This document shows positions 1-9,168 of a DNA stretch of 64,000 nucleotides, in pieces. The stretch lies in the NCBI RefSeq assembly GCF_017115105.1, contig NZ_JABXKH010000046.1, forward strand, positions 1-64,000, given 5' to 3'. The notes under the pieces were generated by a model that searched no databases, was not told the DNA's origin, and saw only the letters and a list, made by a program, of their open reading frames with translations. Source of the DNA: Nostoc sp. NMS2. Lineage in GTDB: Bacteria; Cyanobacteriota; Cyanobacteriia; Cyanobacteriales; Nostocaceae. The translations under genes were made by a program, and so were the position numbers. The number at the start of each line of letters is the position of its first letter. The first letter of the stretch is position 1.

Positions 1-161
1 GGGAGCATCCCAATGCAAGCTTAAATCTTTTCCCTCACCCCCAGCCCCTCTCCCAAAGATGGGAGAGGGGAGACATAACTCTAGTTCCCCTTCTCCCAAA
101 CATGGGAGAAGGGGTTAGGGGATGAGGGCTATCAAGGTTTTTGCACATTTGGGATGCTCCC
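1..161. mobile_element. MITE-like element, copy 1 (161 bp)
   Basis: The ends are inverted repeats: it begins GGGAGCATCCCAA and ends with the exact reverse complement TTGGGATGCTCCC. Inside are two GC-rich hairpins (CCCCTCTCCCA/TGGGAGAGGGG and CCCCTTCTCCCA/TGGGAGAAGGGG). A second copy of the same length lies in reverse orientation at 54459-54619. There is no reading frame for a transposase, so it would need one in trans. The left flank is outside the window, so a target duplication cannot be checked here. Confidence 0.8.
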
Positions 162-224
162 TTTTCCACCACCTCTTACTCCCCACAACTCCTTCTGTTA
201 TTAGTTTACTTGGACTTGTGTGTA

Positions 225-400
225 CACCGTAGGCACGCGGGGAGGGGAGACAAAGCGTAGCTTTGGCGGGGTGGGGTAAAACGCTTGTGGGATAAGCGTT
301 TGCTCTTAATTTGACACCAATGACCAATACTTCGGCTTACCTCGACTTCGCTCGGCACAAGTCGCTCGGCACAAGTCGCTCAGTACAAGTGACCAATGAC
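225..400. repeat. Dispersed repeats upstream of the GH13 gene
   Basis: The segment at about 265-322 (AAAACGCTTGTGGGATAAGC through TTTGACACCAATG) is also found at 2741-2787, where it forms the right end of an inverted-repeat element. It is followed at 333-393 by tandem copies of a CGGCACAAGTCGCT-like unit, which recur at 48570-48645. The stretch 395-436 resembles 35160-35205. No gene is seen in 1-511. Confidence 0.6.
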
Positions 401-511
401 AGCCTTTGCCAGTTAGCTTTAATTGCGCCGACCGACTTATCATCTGGAATAACACTCGGCTGTTGTGTAAGAACTTCATAGCTGAACTTTGATGACCTAG
501 AGGTTTTTCTA

Positions 512-2503
512 ATGCCTATCGATCTATTAAGCCGCAAAAAAACTCATTTTGTCTTGTGGCGTGTCGGTGCTTCAAAACTAGCTCCTACTCTCTACATTGG
601 CAACACTACTCCCGAAAACCCAGACAGATTAGCTCAATTGAGAGAAATTCCGCTTCGTCAATCAGCAGAATTTCCAGAATTGTGGGAAGTTTCGGCTAAA
701 GAATCTGGTCTGACTGAAGGACAGGTCTACTATTACTGGTTTAAAGTCCGCAACTCAGACCCCTACGCATCTGCCAATGCTAACCAAATTCTTTACTGTA
801 CAGATCCAACAGCGACAACTATAGATCGACGCTTTCCTGCACCAACGCCGTCAGAGTCAGGAGGCGTTACTAGCTCCGATCCGGCAAGCGTCGTGCTTTA
901 TCAAAATGGGACATTGATTCCCTGCGATCCGCAAGGGCAAACTGTAAATTGGCAAGGCGATGCTCCTTTAGAGACGCTGCCAACTAATAATCAACTGGTG
1001 ATTTACGAATTACCAACTCGCTGGACAAAGATTAACTCAAGTGGATTAATTGAAGAAGGAAACGGTACATTTCGTGATGTACTGGCACTATTGATACCAG
1101 AAGCGATCGCTCCTACTTTTCCCATGATCACCGCCTTGAATAACCGCGCTCATCTTGGGGAACTGGGAATCAACGCCTTAGAACTTCTGCCACCAGAAGA
1201 CAGTGATGATAATCTCAATTGGGGCTATGGTACCGCAAATTATTTTGCCGCAGATTTTGACTTAGGCCGTCCAGATAGCCAGTCAGCACCCACTGCTTCA
1301 ACTGATTTAGCTAATTTGATCAAAGCCTGCCATCAGCAAGGGTTGCGCTTTTTTGTGGATGTGGTGATGGCATTCTCACGGAATAATCCTTACCATAACG
1401 TTAATTTTTTGGAATTTTACATCAAATGGGCCAGTGGCGATCCAGAACAAGGATCAAGAGATGGCTTTGGTGGGGATTTATTTAAGTACAACTATTGGGT
1501 AGAGGGCTATAATCCCACTACTGGACAAAAGTCCTGGTTTGTGCCAGCCCGTGAATACTTAAAAGCCCATATTGCCCACTGGTTGGAATACTATCGGGTT
1601 GATGGTCTGCGGTTGGATAGCGTGAACAATATTGCCAACTATGACTTTTTGCAAGAATTTAAGGATTTTGCCCGCACCCTTTGGGACAAAAGAGGTGGAA
1701 GCGGCGATCGCTTCCTCGTAGTTGGCGAAGAGTTGAGTGTACCTCTATCTCTCATTCAACAAAATCGTCTGGATGGACTTTGGAATGAAAAGTTCAAGCA
1801 AATCATCCGACAAGTGATTTTAGGTAAGAATGCCTGGGATGAACCCAGCTTTGAGTGGAGTATCCGTAAACTAATTGATTGCCGAAACTTAGGCTTTACA
1901 GATGGTTCTCAGGCGGTAAACTATATAACTTCCCATGATGTTGGCGGTTATGGCAACGAGCGTTTCTTCAGCTACCTGCTTAGTAATGGAATTGCTGATA
2001 CTGAACCGCGCATTAAGTTAGCATTTGTCTCGCTGCTTACCTCTGTAGGAATTCCCATGATTCTTGCCGGAGATGAATTTGCCGATCAGCAAGATTTGCC
2101 TCCAACAGACGATCATAAACAAATTGACCCAGTTAACTACAGCCGTGTAAAAGATGATTGGCGGCAACGCATTTTCCAATACGTTGCAAGGTTGGTTCGC
2201 TTGCGTAAAACTTCTGATGCTTTAGCTGTGAATGATACTAAATTTATTCATGTTGACTTTAATGATGGTAAGCGAGTTCTAGTCTGGCAACGTGGTAATA
2301 AAGCCGATCAATTAGTAGTTGTAGTGGCAAATTTCTCTGACTACGGCACTCCTCCTGCTTCTGAGTACAGAGTCCCGAATTGGCCTGCAACCCCAGTTGG
2401 CAAGCAGTGGAAGGAAATTACTCAAGAGCGGATAGTTCCATCAGAATGGGTAGGCAGAGAAGGCATCTTCCCTTGGGAAGCGAAAGTGTACGCTCTAGTT
2501 TAA
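512..2503 (+). CDS. GH13 family alpha-glucan-acting enzyme (alpha-amylase family)
   Basis: A 663-residue glycoside hydrolase of family 13. The N-terminal ~110 residues look like the beta-sandwich (CBM48-like) domain of branching enzymes and trehalohydrolases. The (beta/alpha)8 barrel shows the four family motifs: DVVMAFSRN (about 283-291), GLRLDSVNN with nucleophile Asp369, VVGEEL with acid/base Glu406, and TSHDVGG with Asp476. The expected reaction is hydrolysis or transfer at alpha-1,4 or alpha-1,6 bonds of glycogen-type glucans. Exact specificity cannot be read from sequence. No signal peptide is seen, so it is probably cytoplasmic. The ATG at 512 is preceded by AGAGG. It stands alone, with a probable terminator at 2800-2830. 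Confidence 0.85.
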   Translation: MPIDLLSRKKTHFVLWRVGASKLAPTLYIGNTTPENPDRLAQLREIPLRQSAEFPELWEVSAKESGLTEGQVYYYWFKVRNSDPYASANANQILYCTDPTATTIDRRFPAPTPSESGGVTSSDPASVVLYQNGTLIPCDPQGQTVNWQGDAPLETLPTNNQLVIYELPTRWTKINSSGLIEEGNGTFRDVLALLIPEAIAPTFPMITALNNRAHLGELGINALELLPPEDSDDNLNWGYGTANYFAADFDLGRPDSQSAPTASTDLANLIKACHQQGLRFFVDVVMAFSRNNPYHNVNFLEFYIKWASGDPEQGSRDGFGGDLFKYNYWVEGYNPTTGQKSWFVPAREYLKAHIAHWLEYYRVDGLRLDSVNNIANYDFLQEFKDFARTLWDKRGGSGDRFLVVGEELSVPLSLIQQNRLDGLWNEKFKQIIRQVILGKNAWDEPSFEWSIRKLIDCRNLGFTDGSQAVNYITSHDVGGYGNERFFSYLLSNGIADTEPRIKLAFVSLLTSVGIPMILAGDEFADQQDLPPTDDHKQIDPVNYSRVKDDWRQRIFQYVARLVRLRKTSDALAVNDTKFIHVDFNDGKRVLVWQRGNKADQLVVVVANFSDYGTPPASEYRVPNWPATPVGKQWKEITQERIVPSEWVGREGIFPWEAKVYALV

Positions 2504-2562
2504 TCTTGATACCGCTCAATGAAACATGATGTTAGGGACTGACAAGAAATAAATTACCCAAT

Positions 2563-2810
2563 CTTGTGGGGTGGGCCGAAAAGCCATTGGTGTCAAGTTA
2601 ACGCGAAACCCTTGTCAAGACGTGATATTGAGTTTACTCACTGACCATCACTCACCGCGTTACCCCACCCTAACCCTCCCCTTATAAAGGGGAGGGAACC
2701 AGATTTCTGATCTCCCCCTTAACAAGGGGGGATTAAGGGGGGTAAAATGCTTGCGGGATAAGCGTTTGAGCTTAATTTGACACCAATAGTGGGGACACCC
2801 ATCCCACAAG
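2563..2810. repeat. Palindromic repeat split by an inverted-repeat element
   Basis: The outer arms CTTGTGGGGTGGGC (2563-2576) and CACCCATCCCACAAG (2796-2810) are near-complementary, like the hairpin repeat at 51906-51960. Between them, 2586-2787 is bounded by ATTGGTGTCAAGTTAA and the inverted TTAATTTGACACCAAT, and carries internal AAGGGG/CCCCTT hairpins. This reads as a MITE-like insertion into an older palindrome. No flanking target duplication is evident. Confidence 0.5.
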
Positions 2811-2830
2811 AAAATTTGGGATGTTTTTTT
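2800..2830 (+). terminator. Probable rho-independent terminator after the GH13 gene
   Basis: The stem CATCCCA/TGGGATG with a 10-base loop is followed by seven T residues. It lies about 300 bases after the GH13 stop codon and before the PRK-like gene. Confidence 0.55.
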
Positions 2831-3006
2831 ATTTGGAGGTTAGAATACCTTTACTGAATTCTGTTTCGATAAACCAGCGCACAGATATTTTATATGTAGA
2901 GATATTGCATACCAAGTCTTTGCTTGAGTTACTTGGCTAAACCCTTCTAGAATTAAAACTATTGTAGGGAAATTGTATTAATAAACTTACTTTTATTCTG
3001 GGAGGT

Positions 3007-3948
3007 ATGATGAGCCGTCCAATAATTCTTGGTATTGTCGGCGACAGCGCTGCTGGGAAAACAACACTAACGCGGGGAATCGCTCAGGCACTCGGCCCAG
3101 AAAATGTCACAATCATCTGTACAGATGATTACCACCGTTACGATCGCCAACAACGTGCAGAAATTGGCATCACTGCCCTCCACCCAGATTGCAACCATCT
3201 GGATATTATGCAGCAACATCTGTCGCTGCTACGCACAGGACAACCAATTCTTAAACCAGTTTATAGCCACAAAACAGGCACATTCGAGGCACCGCATTAT
3301 ATCAAGCCCAGTAAATTCGTGATTATCGAAGGATTACTCGGTTATTCTACTCGTGCTGCCCGTGATTCTTACGATGTGAAAGTCTACCTTGCGCCTCCTG
3401 AAGAATTACGTGCTAAGTGGAAAGTCAAGCGAGATACCCAAAAACGAGGCTACACACCTGAACAGGTGCTAGCGGAACTAGAAAAGCGCGAACCAGACTC
3501 AGCCCAGTTTATCCGTCCGCAACGGCAATGGTCTGATATAGTCATTAGTTTTTATCCACCCACCGATGAAGATGATGAAACCAATGGACACCTAAATGTC
3601 CGACTGGTACTGCGTCCGACAATTCCCCATCCAGATTTTACCGCAATTACCAATTCTAGCTACGGTAATTCTGACTCAGCCATCCGTTTGGGGCTAGATA
3701 GGGATATGAGTAAACCGGTAGATGTCTTAGAAGTTGATGGTCATGCCACCTTAGAACAGGTGAATAAGCTAGAGCATATTATTTGTTCTGATATGCCGCA
3801 TCTGCGAAATATTTGCGATCGCGAAAGTAATCCAGAACTGGGTAAAATTGCTGGTACAACTGGGGAGACATTGCAAAGTTACCCCCTAGCTCTCACCCAG
3901 CTAATTATTACCTACCACATGCTCAAAGCAACACAAATTTATCAATAA
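3007..3948 (+). CDS. Phosphoribulokinase/uridine kinase family paralogue
   Basis: A 313-residue P-loop kinase related to cyanobacterial phosphoribulokinase over its full length: P-loop GDSAAGKTT (12-20), CTDDYHRYD (38-46), PVYSHKTG, FVIIEGLLGY, and the C-terminal SYPLALTQLIITYH. True Calvin-cycle PRK makes ribulose 1,5-bisphosphate and has a Cys inside the P-loop (GDSGCGKST). Here that position is Ala16, while the partner Cys38 remains, so the usual thioredoxin switch cannot form. It is therefore probably a second, divergent PRK-like kinase whose substrate is unknown. GGAGGT directly abuts the first ATG of an ATGATG start, which is unusually close. It is monocistronic. Confidence 0.75.
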   Translation: MMSRPIILGIVGDSAAGKTTLTRGIAQALGPENVTIICTDDYHRYDRQQRAEIGITALHPDCNHLDIMQQHLSLLRTGQPILKPVYSHKTGTFEAPHYIKPSKFVIIEGLLGYSTRAARDSYDVKVYLAPPEELRAKWKVKRDTQKRGYTPEQVLAELEKREPDSAQFIRPQRQWSDIVISFYPPTDEDDETNGHLNVRLVLRPTIPHPDFTAITNSSYGNSDSAIRLGLDRDMSKPVDVLEVDGHATLEQVNKLEHIICSDMPHLRNICDRESNPELGKIAGTTGETLQSYPLALTQLIITYHMLKATQIYQ

Positions 3949-4036
3949 TCAGCGAAGATGAAGGGTTTAATGGGTTTGCGATGCCTGTGGTCAGCTACGC
4001 CAACGCACTATACTTATGCTCTTCAAACTCAGATGC

Positions 4037-4609
4037 TCAGGATTGTGACTTGACAGGTGCTTGTAACAATTCAATATCTCTAATTTGAAGAATGCCACTA
4101 CTCTCAAATTGCACACTAATTTGAACTTTGGCAGCATCTACTTCTTTTTTAAAATGGGCACGCGCTTCGTAACGCTTAAAATCTAGGGTTGGTGAAACTC
4201 CTGTAGCCCATGATGTTGTGGTTCTTCCGCCCCATTTTCCTGGTCTACATAAACCTAAACTCACATTAATTGGTTTTTCTGTGTCTAGCGCTTTCGCATT
4301 AAATTGACAAGCAAAAACACACTCTTGGACATTGGGTTCTGCAACTTCAAATAAGATGACATTTCGCAAAGGATCTGTACTAGTCAACAACAACTGATTA
4401 TTATCGTCATAAGCTTCAATTTGCCAACTTTCTCCAACAATTGCAATACCTCCCTTTGTCACCGTAGAATCGGCAGATGTGAATCGACGAATCAGCACAA
4501 ATGGCTCTGCGGGTTCGGGAACGCCGAAGCGCTTTTGCAGATCGTTACCGACTTCTTGAATTTTAGAGTCAATAAAACCTTTCAGATTGTTGAATAAATC
4601 GTCAAACAT
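4037..4609 (-). CDS. Conserved protein of unknown function
   Basis: 190 residues, no recognised domain, signal peptide or membrane segment. The N-terminus (MFDDLFNNLKGFIDSKIQEV) looks like an amphipathic helix. The rest is rich in beta-strand-like patterns (FVLIRRFTSAD, WQIEAYDD, VQISVQFESSG). Four cysteines are scattered without a metal-site pattern. It converges with the PRK-like gene, and is divergent from radC across a 168-base gap. I do not recognise it. Confidence 0.6.
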   Translation of the reverse strand: MFDDLFNNLKGFIDSKIQEVGNDLQKRFGVPEPAEPFVLIRRFTSADSTVTKGGIAIVGESWQIEAYDDNNQLLLTSTDPLRNVILFEVAEPNVQECVFACQFNAKALDTEKPINVSLGLCRPGKWGGRTTTSWATGVSPTLDFKRYEARAHFKKEVDAAKVQISVQFESSGILQIRDIELLQAPVKSQS

Positions 4610-4777
4610 AGCGATCGCCCTAAATTATATTATTTTTAGTATTCCCTGTGAAAGTTGCCAATGAGATTACCCACATAAACTTACAAGGTTAAAGATTTTC
4701 TCAAATAAAGGTGATTTTGACCGCAAAGGAGGGATAACTAAGGATAGTTCGATGTGTGGTGACGATTTTCTTAGTTT

Positions 4778-5509
4778 ATGACCTATTGCCTCAGAATTGC
4801 CGACCTACCGACAAATGAGCGTCCGCGTGAACGATTAATGACGCATGGTGCCAAAATTTTAGCCACAGCAGAATTAATCGCAATTCTTCTAGGCACTGGT
4901 CAAGGCCCAGGGAAATTATCTGCTGTGGGTTTGGGACAATTTATTTTGAGCGAATTAGGCAAACACCAACGCGATCCTTTGGCAGTTTTGCGAGAAGTTA
5001 GCCCCGCAGAGTTGATGCTAATTTCTGGTGTTGGCCCGGCAAAAGCGACAAGTATTTTAGCAGCAATTGAATTAGGTAAACGTGCCTTTCAATCTCGACC
5101 GAATGACGGAACATTAATTGATAGCCCACTTGCTGCTGCTGCTACCCTCAGTCAAGATTTGATGTGGCAGACACAAGAACGTTTTGCAGTGGTGCTATTA
5201 GATGTTAAAAATCGCTTGCTGGGTACGCAAGTAATTACCATTGGCACAGCAACCGAAACCCTAGCCTCTCCCCGTGATATTTTTCGGGAAGTTATTCGCC
5301 AAGGTGCAACGCGGGCAATAGTTGCCCACAATCACCCTTCTGGGAACCTTGAACCTAGCCATGAAGATATAGAATTGACGCGCCAGTTGTTAGCAGGGGC
5401 GCAGCTTTTGGGTATTCCGGTACTAGATCACCTGATTTTGGGTAATGGCAATCATCAGAGTTTACGAGAAATAACAACCTTGTGGGATGAACATCCGCAA
5501 GGGGATTAA
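4778..5509 (+). CDS. radC: RadC family JAMM/MPN-domain protein
   Basis: 243 residues, the usual RadC length. An N-terminal helix-hairpin-helix-like part ([20 protein letters not shown], about 86-105) precedes an MPN metalloprotease-like fold. The JAMM metal motif is intact: [14 protein letters not shown] near residue 185. RadC was named as a DNA repair protein, but its biochemical role is unsettled; the motif predicts a zinc-dependent hydrolase. The ATG at 4778 is not preceded by a strong ribosome site. The gene is followed by heptamer repeats. Confidence 0.9.
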   Translation: MTYCLRIADLPTNERPRERLMTHGAKILATAELIAILLGTGQGPGKLSAVGLGQFILSELGKHQRDPLAVLREVSPAELMLISGVGPAKATSILAAIELGKRAFQSRPNDGTLIDSPLAAAATLSQDLMWQTQERFAVVLLDVKNRLLGTQVITIGTATETLASPRDIFREVIRQGATRAIVAHNHPSGNLEPSHEDIELTRQLLAGAQLLGIPVLDHLILGNGNHQSLREITTLWDEHPQGD

Positions 5510-5511
5510 AA

Positions 5512-5570
5512 TAATTCGTAATTCGTAATACTTCGGCTACGCTCAGTACAAGTTCGTAATTCGTAATTCA
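5512..5570. repeat. Heptamer (ATTCGTA) repeats with a TACTTCGGCT insert
   Basis: Two runs of the AATTCGT unit flank the repeat AATACTTCGGCTACGCTCAG, which also occurs near 330 and 48566 and inverted at 17371-17397. This lies between the converging radC and protease-TPR genes. Confidence 0.7.
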
Positions 5571-5615
5571 AGACTTGTGAGAATTGCAACCCCCAGATCC
5601 CCTTCCTACTTTTTA

Positions 5616-7139
5616 CTATTGAAGCTTCTTAATTAACTCCAACAGTTGTTGATAATCATCTGTTTTCCCTTGTTCCAAATTGAGATTAGCAGCTTTTTGT
5701 AAATCCGCGATCGCACCCTGTTTATCTCCCAATGTATAACGGGCAACTCCCCTCCCCGTATAAGCTGGAGCAAAGTTAGGATTAATCCGCAAAGCCTGAT
5801 TAAAATCAGTAATTGCTCCCTTTTTGTCTCCCAACTCAAAACGGGCAATTCCTCTTCCGGCATAGGGTGGGGCCAGGTTGGGATTAATTCGCAAAGCTTG
5901 GGTATAATCTGCGATCGCTCCCTTTTTATCTCCCAACTGATAACGAGAAATTCCCCGGCCCCCGTAGGCTTCCGCATAGTTGGGATTAATTTTTAACGCT
6001 TGGTTAAAATCTGCGATCGCCCCTTTGCTGTCCTCTAGATTATTGCGAGAAATCCCCCGATTATTGTAGGCAAAGACATAGTTGGAATCAATCTTTATAG
6101 CTTGGTTATAATCTGCGATCGCACCTTTCTTGTCTCCTAAGCTATAACGAGCTAAACCCCGGTTATTATAGGAGTCGGCATCTTTAGGATTAATCTTGAT
6201 AGCTCGGTTATAGTCATCAATTGCCCCTTGGAAGTCTCCTAAGTTATAGCGGGCAAGACCACGATTATTGTAGGCTTTAAGATATTGGGGATTAAGACTA
6301 ATTGCTTTAGTATAATCAGCGATCGCACTTTTAAAATCTCCTTTATCGTATTTATCGCCACCTTGAATATAGAAGTCGTCCGCTTTCGGTGCTGTTTCTG
6401 TTGCTATGCTGGGAAGACTAACGCCTAAATCTACCCCAACTTGAGTTGACAATCTCAAAAAGGTATTAACCGGAATGCCTAAATTAAAACCTGATTTCAC
6501 ATAAGCAATTGTGGAATTAATTTTTGAAGTTTCTATATCTGCTTCATCTCCTCTACCATGAATTCCTACCAATTCACCTCGATCGTTCAGCACCGGGCCA
6601 CCACTCATCCCCGGTAAAGTAAGATTACTGTAGACCAAGGTATAGCCATCACGCAGAGGTTTAGAAGCATTAGCAGTAATCCGCCCAGTGACGAAATTAT
6701 AAATTGTGCTGGAAATTGCTGCTGTGGCTTGTGGGAAACCAGCCACATAAGCTGTAGTTCCTTCTGTAGCTGCATTTGAGTTGCCGATTTTAGCAACAGT
6801 GTAAGTTTGTTGGCTGGTAAACTGTACAATTGCTAAATCTACTTCAGGCAGCTTTTTCACAGTCTTGTAGTCGAGTGGATAACGTTGACCATCTGGGGTG
6901 ACAATTTCATATTTGGCTTGATTTTCGATTACGTGCTTGGCAGTAAGGACAATATAAGTGTTGCCTTCTCGCTGAATAATTACTCCAGTACCGGAACCAT
7001 TTTGATTGTCAATTAGTACCGTGATTGCTTTGGCAATTTTACCCACCTCATTTGAGGATAGGGCCACGGCAAATTGCGGTGGTCCAAGGGTAATTGCCAC
7101 TCCCATGATTGCTGGTACGATCGCATAATAAAATTTCAT
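5616..7139 (-). CDS. Secreted trypsin-like serine protease with TPR tail
   Basis: 507 residues from the ATG at 7139, which follows GAGAAAGG and starts a clear signal peptide (cleavage likely after FAVA, residue 26). An in-frame start 66 bases upstream would hide the signal. The protease domain has the triad His69 (TAKHV), Asp101 (EVDLAI) and Ser179 (GMSGGP), as in S1 peptidases of the HtrA/trypsin-like group. No PDZ domain is seen. From about residue 255 come seven tandem 34-residue TPR units ending in DNP/INP, whose DNA is also repetitive with HIP1 sites. Likely periplasmic, with TPRs recruiting a partner. It is last in a group with a second protease and a COP23 protein. Confidence 0.85.
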   Translation of the reverse strand: MKFYYAIVPAIMGVAITLGPPQFAVALSSNEVGKIAKAITVLIDNQNGSGTGVIIQREGNTYIVLTAKHVIENQAKYEIVTPDGQRYPLDYKTVKKLPEVDLAIVQFTSQQTYTVAKIGNSNAATEGTTAYVAGFPQATAAISSTIYNFVTGRITANASKPLRDGYTLVYSNLTLPGMSGGPVLNDRGELVGIHGRGDEADIETSKINSTIAYVKSGFNLGIPVNTFLRLSTQVGVDLGVSLPSIATETAPKADDFYIQGGDKYDKGDFKSAIADYTKAISLNPQYLKAYNNRGLARYNLGDFQGAIDDYNRAIKINPKDADSYNNRGLARYSLGDKKGAIADYNQAIKIDSNYVFAYNNRGISRNNLEDSKGAIADFNQALKINPNYAEAYGGRGISRYQLGDKKGAIADYTQALRINPNLAPPYAGRGIARFELGDKKGAITDFNQALRINPNFAPAYTGRGVARYTLGDKQGAIADLQKAANLNLEQGKTDDYQQLLELIKKLQ

Positions 7140-7211
7140 CCTTTCTCCCTCATCACCTCTTATCAGCCTTATAGGTTGTTTGAAAAGTCCTCTTCTCGGT
7201 AACAAAACGTT

Positions 7212-7356
7212 CTAGATCCCCCTACCCCCTTAAAAAGGGGGACTTTAATTCTAGTTCCCCCCTTTTTAAGGGGAGCCAGCGCGGTCTTGGGGTCTCCCCC
7301 GCCGCAGGATGCGCGAAGCGCTGTAGTGGAGCGACTGGCGTGGGTTAGGGGGGATC
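7212..7356. repeat. GATCCCCCTA inverted-repeat element
   Basis: The left side reads GATCCCCCTACCCCC and the right side GGGTTAGGGGGGATC, with further CCTTTTTAAGGGG-type pairing and a GCGCGAAGCGCTGTAG core between. It fills the gap between the two protease genes. Such GATCCCCC palindromes are common dispersed repeats in Nostoc-type genomes. Confidence 0.6.
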
Positions 7357-7381
7357 AACAAGTGCCTAAAATCACAGCTAA

Positions 7382-8194
7382 CTACTTTTCAAACAACATC
7401 TTATTTAAAACGGGAGAATCTTTCGTTTTTGTAGATTTTGGTGTCATTTGCACAAGCTTTTCTATTGGTACAGCCCAACTCAAGCGAATAATCATCTGAT
7501 GTAATTGTTCATCTGCCTTGGAGCCATCCTGAAAAACAGAAGGAGCATCCCACAGAGGATAAGCCTGCATTCCATTCACGCCCACAACCTCACCCTGACA
7601 ATTCAACAGTGGTCCTCCACTCATCCCCTTTTTGAGATCGTTAGTATATCCAAGCTGATAGCCTCCCTCTAAAGGTTTGAGTAGTACTAACGAAATCTTA
7701 CCAGCAGTAAACGCCAAACCTTGGTTCTGAAAACCCTCTTCAGTAGCAGGAAAACCCGCTACAAATACCTCATCTCCCTCTTTTGGGGAAGATGCAAGGG
7801 ATGCTACACCATAGATGGTGGTGGTACTTTGAAATTGTAATAAAGCTAAATCATTTTCCCCAAAGCTGGAATTTTGAGGTAAATTAGCTGCATAAATGCT
7901 ACCATCCGATGTTTGAATGCGATAGGGGCGATCGCCTGCTTGTAACACATGAGCATTAGTTAACACTGTATAAACAGCAGCTTTTTTCCGCAGCATAATT
8001 CCTGAGCCGAGAAAATCTGCTGATAAAACTTTGACCGTGATAGATTGTGCATGGTGCAAGATTTGCCCCGATTGGGAAATGTTGCAATCAAAACTTTTGT
8101 ATGGGGCAGAAACACTGTTAACTGGTGTTGATGCTGACAATGTAAGAGATAAACTGCCAATATAAATAACCAGTGTGAATTTATGCCAATCCAT
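7382..8194 (-). CDS. Secreted trypsin-like serine protease
   Basis: 270 residues with an N-terminal hydrophobic signal (FTLVIYIGSLSLTLSA). The triad is His82 (TNAHV), Asp115 (ENDLALLQF) and Ser192 (GMSGGP). Only the protease domain is present, unlike its TPR-bearing neighbour downstream, which it resembles in the catalytic region. Predicted periplasmic or secreted. It lies between the COP23 gene and the protease-TPR gene on the same strand, with gaps of 190 and 242 bases that contain repeats, so co-transcription is possible but not shown. Confidence 0.82.
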   Translation of the reverse strand: MDWHKFTLVIYIGSLSLTLSASTPVNSVSAPYKSFDCNISQSGQILHHAQSITVKVLSADFLGSGIMLRKKAAVYTVLTNAHVLQAGDRPYRIQTSDGSIYAANLPQNSSFGENDLALLQFQSTTTIYGVASLASSPKEGDEVFVAGFPATEEGFQNQGLAFTAGKISLVLLKPLEGGYQLGYTNDLKKGMSGGPLLNCQGEVVGVNGMQAYPLWDAPSVFQDGSKADEQLHQMIIRLSWAVPIEKLVQMTPKSTKTKDSPVLNKMLFEK

Positions 8195-8384
8195 CTGAGT
8201 TTACAGATAATATGAAATATTAGCGACACCAAATAGCCCGTCGTAGACATCCCTTAAAAAAGCAGGGAAGCAGGAGGGCATTGGGCATTGGGAATTGGGC
8301 ATGAAGAAGAGACAAGGGAGACAAGGAAGAGACTTGTTCAATAATTCCCCCTTGTCCCCCTGCTCCCCTGCCCCCAGCCTCTTA

Positions 8385-8957
8385 TCAAGGAGTATTACCT
8401 GAATCTTGATTGGACTCACTATTTAGCTCATCTGTAGCGTTATTTAAATACACATCAAAATCGATATTAAGCGTGTCCCCACCACTTTCATTCAATACAC
8501 TTCCAGCTACCAACCCACGGCGATTTAATAACCTTCGCACAGTAACTTTGGCATTACTACCACGCTTGAGAGTGAATAACAAAGTGCTATCTGTACAAGG
8601 AGCATTTTCCTTAGTCGCAGCACATACAACTGGTTCTCCTCTCAGCGTCCCAGTCTTGATGTACTTTAGCGTACCATTATCATAGCTCCTTTGAAATCTG
8701 CGAGATACTTCTTGACAACGACGTTCAACAGTCCACTCTTGCGAAAAGTAGTTCTGAGAAATCCATTTAATCATTGGTACTTTTCTCCCATCCTGGGTAC
8801 GAGCAAATGTTACGGGTACACCATTACTCTTTTCGCAGTAGAAGGTTGTCCCTCCAGCGTAGCTAGGGTGATTGATGCTTACAATTGTGGTAAATGCAGT
8901 CAGCGAAGCTGTTACAATCCCTATCGATCTTTGACCAAATAACTTTAGTCTCATCAT
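8385..8957 (-). CDS. COP23 domain protein
   Basis: 190 residues from ATG 8957. The signal peptide ends near SYA, then comes FYCEKSNGVPVTFARTQDG and WTVERRCQEVSRRF, the pattern of the COP23 family (first described as a 23-kDa circadian oscillating protein of unicellular cyanobacteria). Four cysteines in the mature part could form two disulfides, which fits an exported protein. Function is unknown. COP23 genes next to trypsin-like protease genes suggest that it may be a substrate or inhibitor of the proteases; this is inference. A longer TTG-start form (8978) is possible. Confidence 0.7.
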   Translation of the reverse strand: MMRLKLFGQRSIGIVTASLTAFTTIVSINHPSYAGGTTFYCEKSNGVPVTFARTQDGRKVPMIKWISQNYFSQEWTVERRCQEVSRRFQRSYDNGTLKYIKTGTLRGEPVVCAATKENAPCTDSTLLFTLKRGSNAKVTVRRLLNRRGLVAGSVLNESGGDTLNIDFDVYLNNATDELNSESNQDSGNTP

Positions 8958-9134
8958 TAATGCGTGGCTTACTAACAAAACAGCAAATATGTTACTGAAA
9001 TATTAAGACTTAATTGGCAACAAACCCTAAGCGCTTGTTTCCCGTGAAGTTGAATGCTAAGTCTATTGATACTCTACTTTAATAGTTAATAATATTTTAA
9101 ACTAAGTATTACCTATTTTTCATGTTTATATAAC

Positions 9135-9163
9135 TATAATACATACGGTATAAATATTTATAC
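9135..9163 (+). promoter_or_regulatory. Promoter -10 and palindrome before pxcA
   Basis: TATAAT at 9135-9140 is followed by the perfect 16-base palindrome GTATAAATATTTATAC at 9148-9163, which ends five bases before the pxcA ATG and occupies the place of a ribosome site. It could be an operator or a structure masking translation. Confidence 0.4.
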
Positions 9164-9168
9164 ATATA

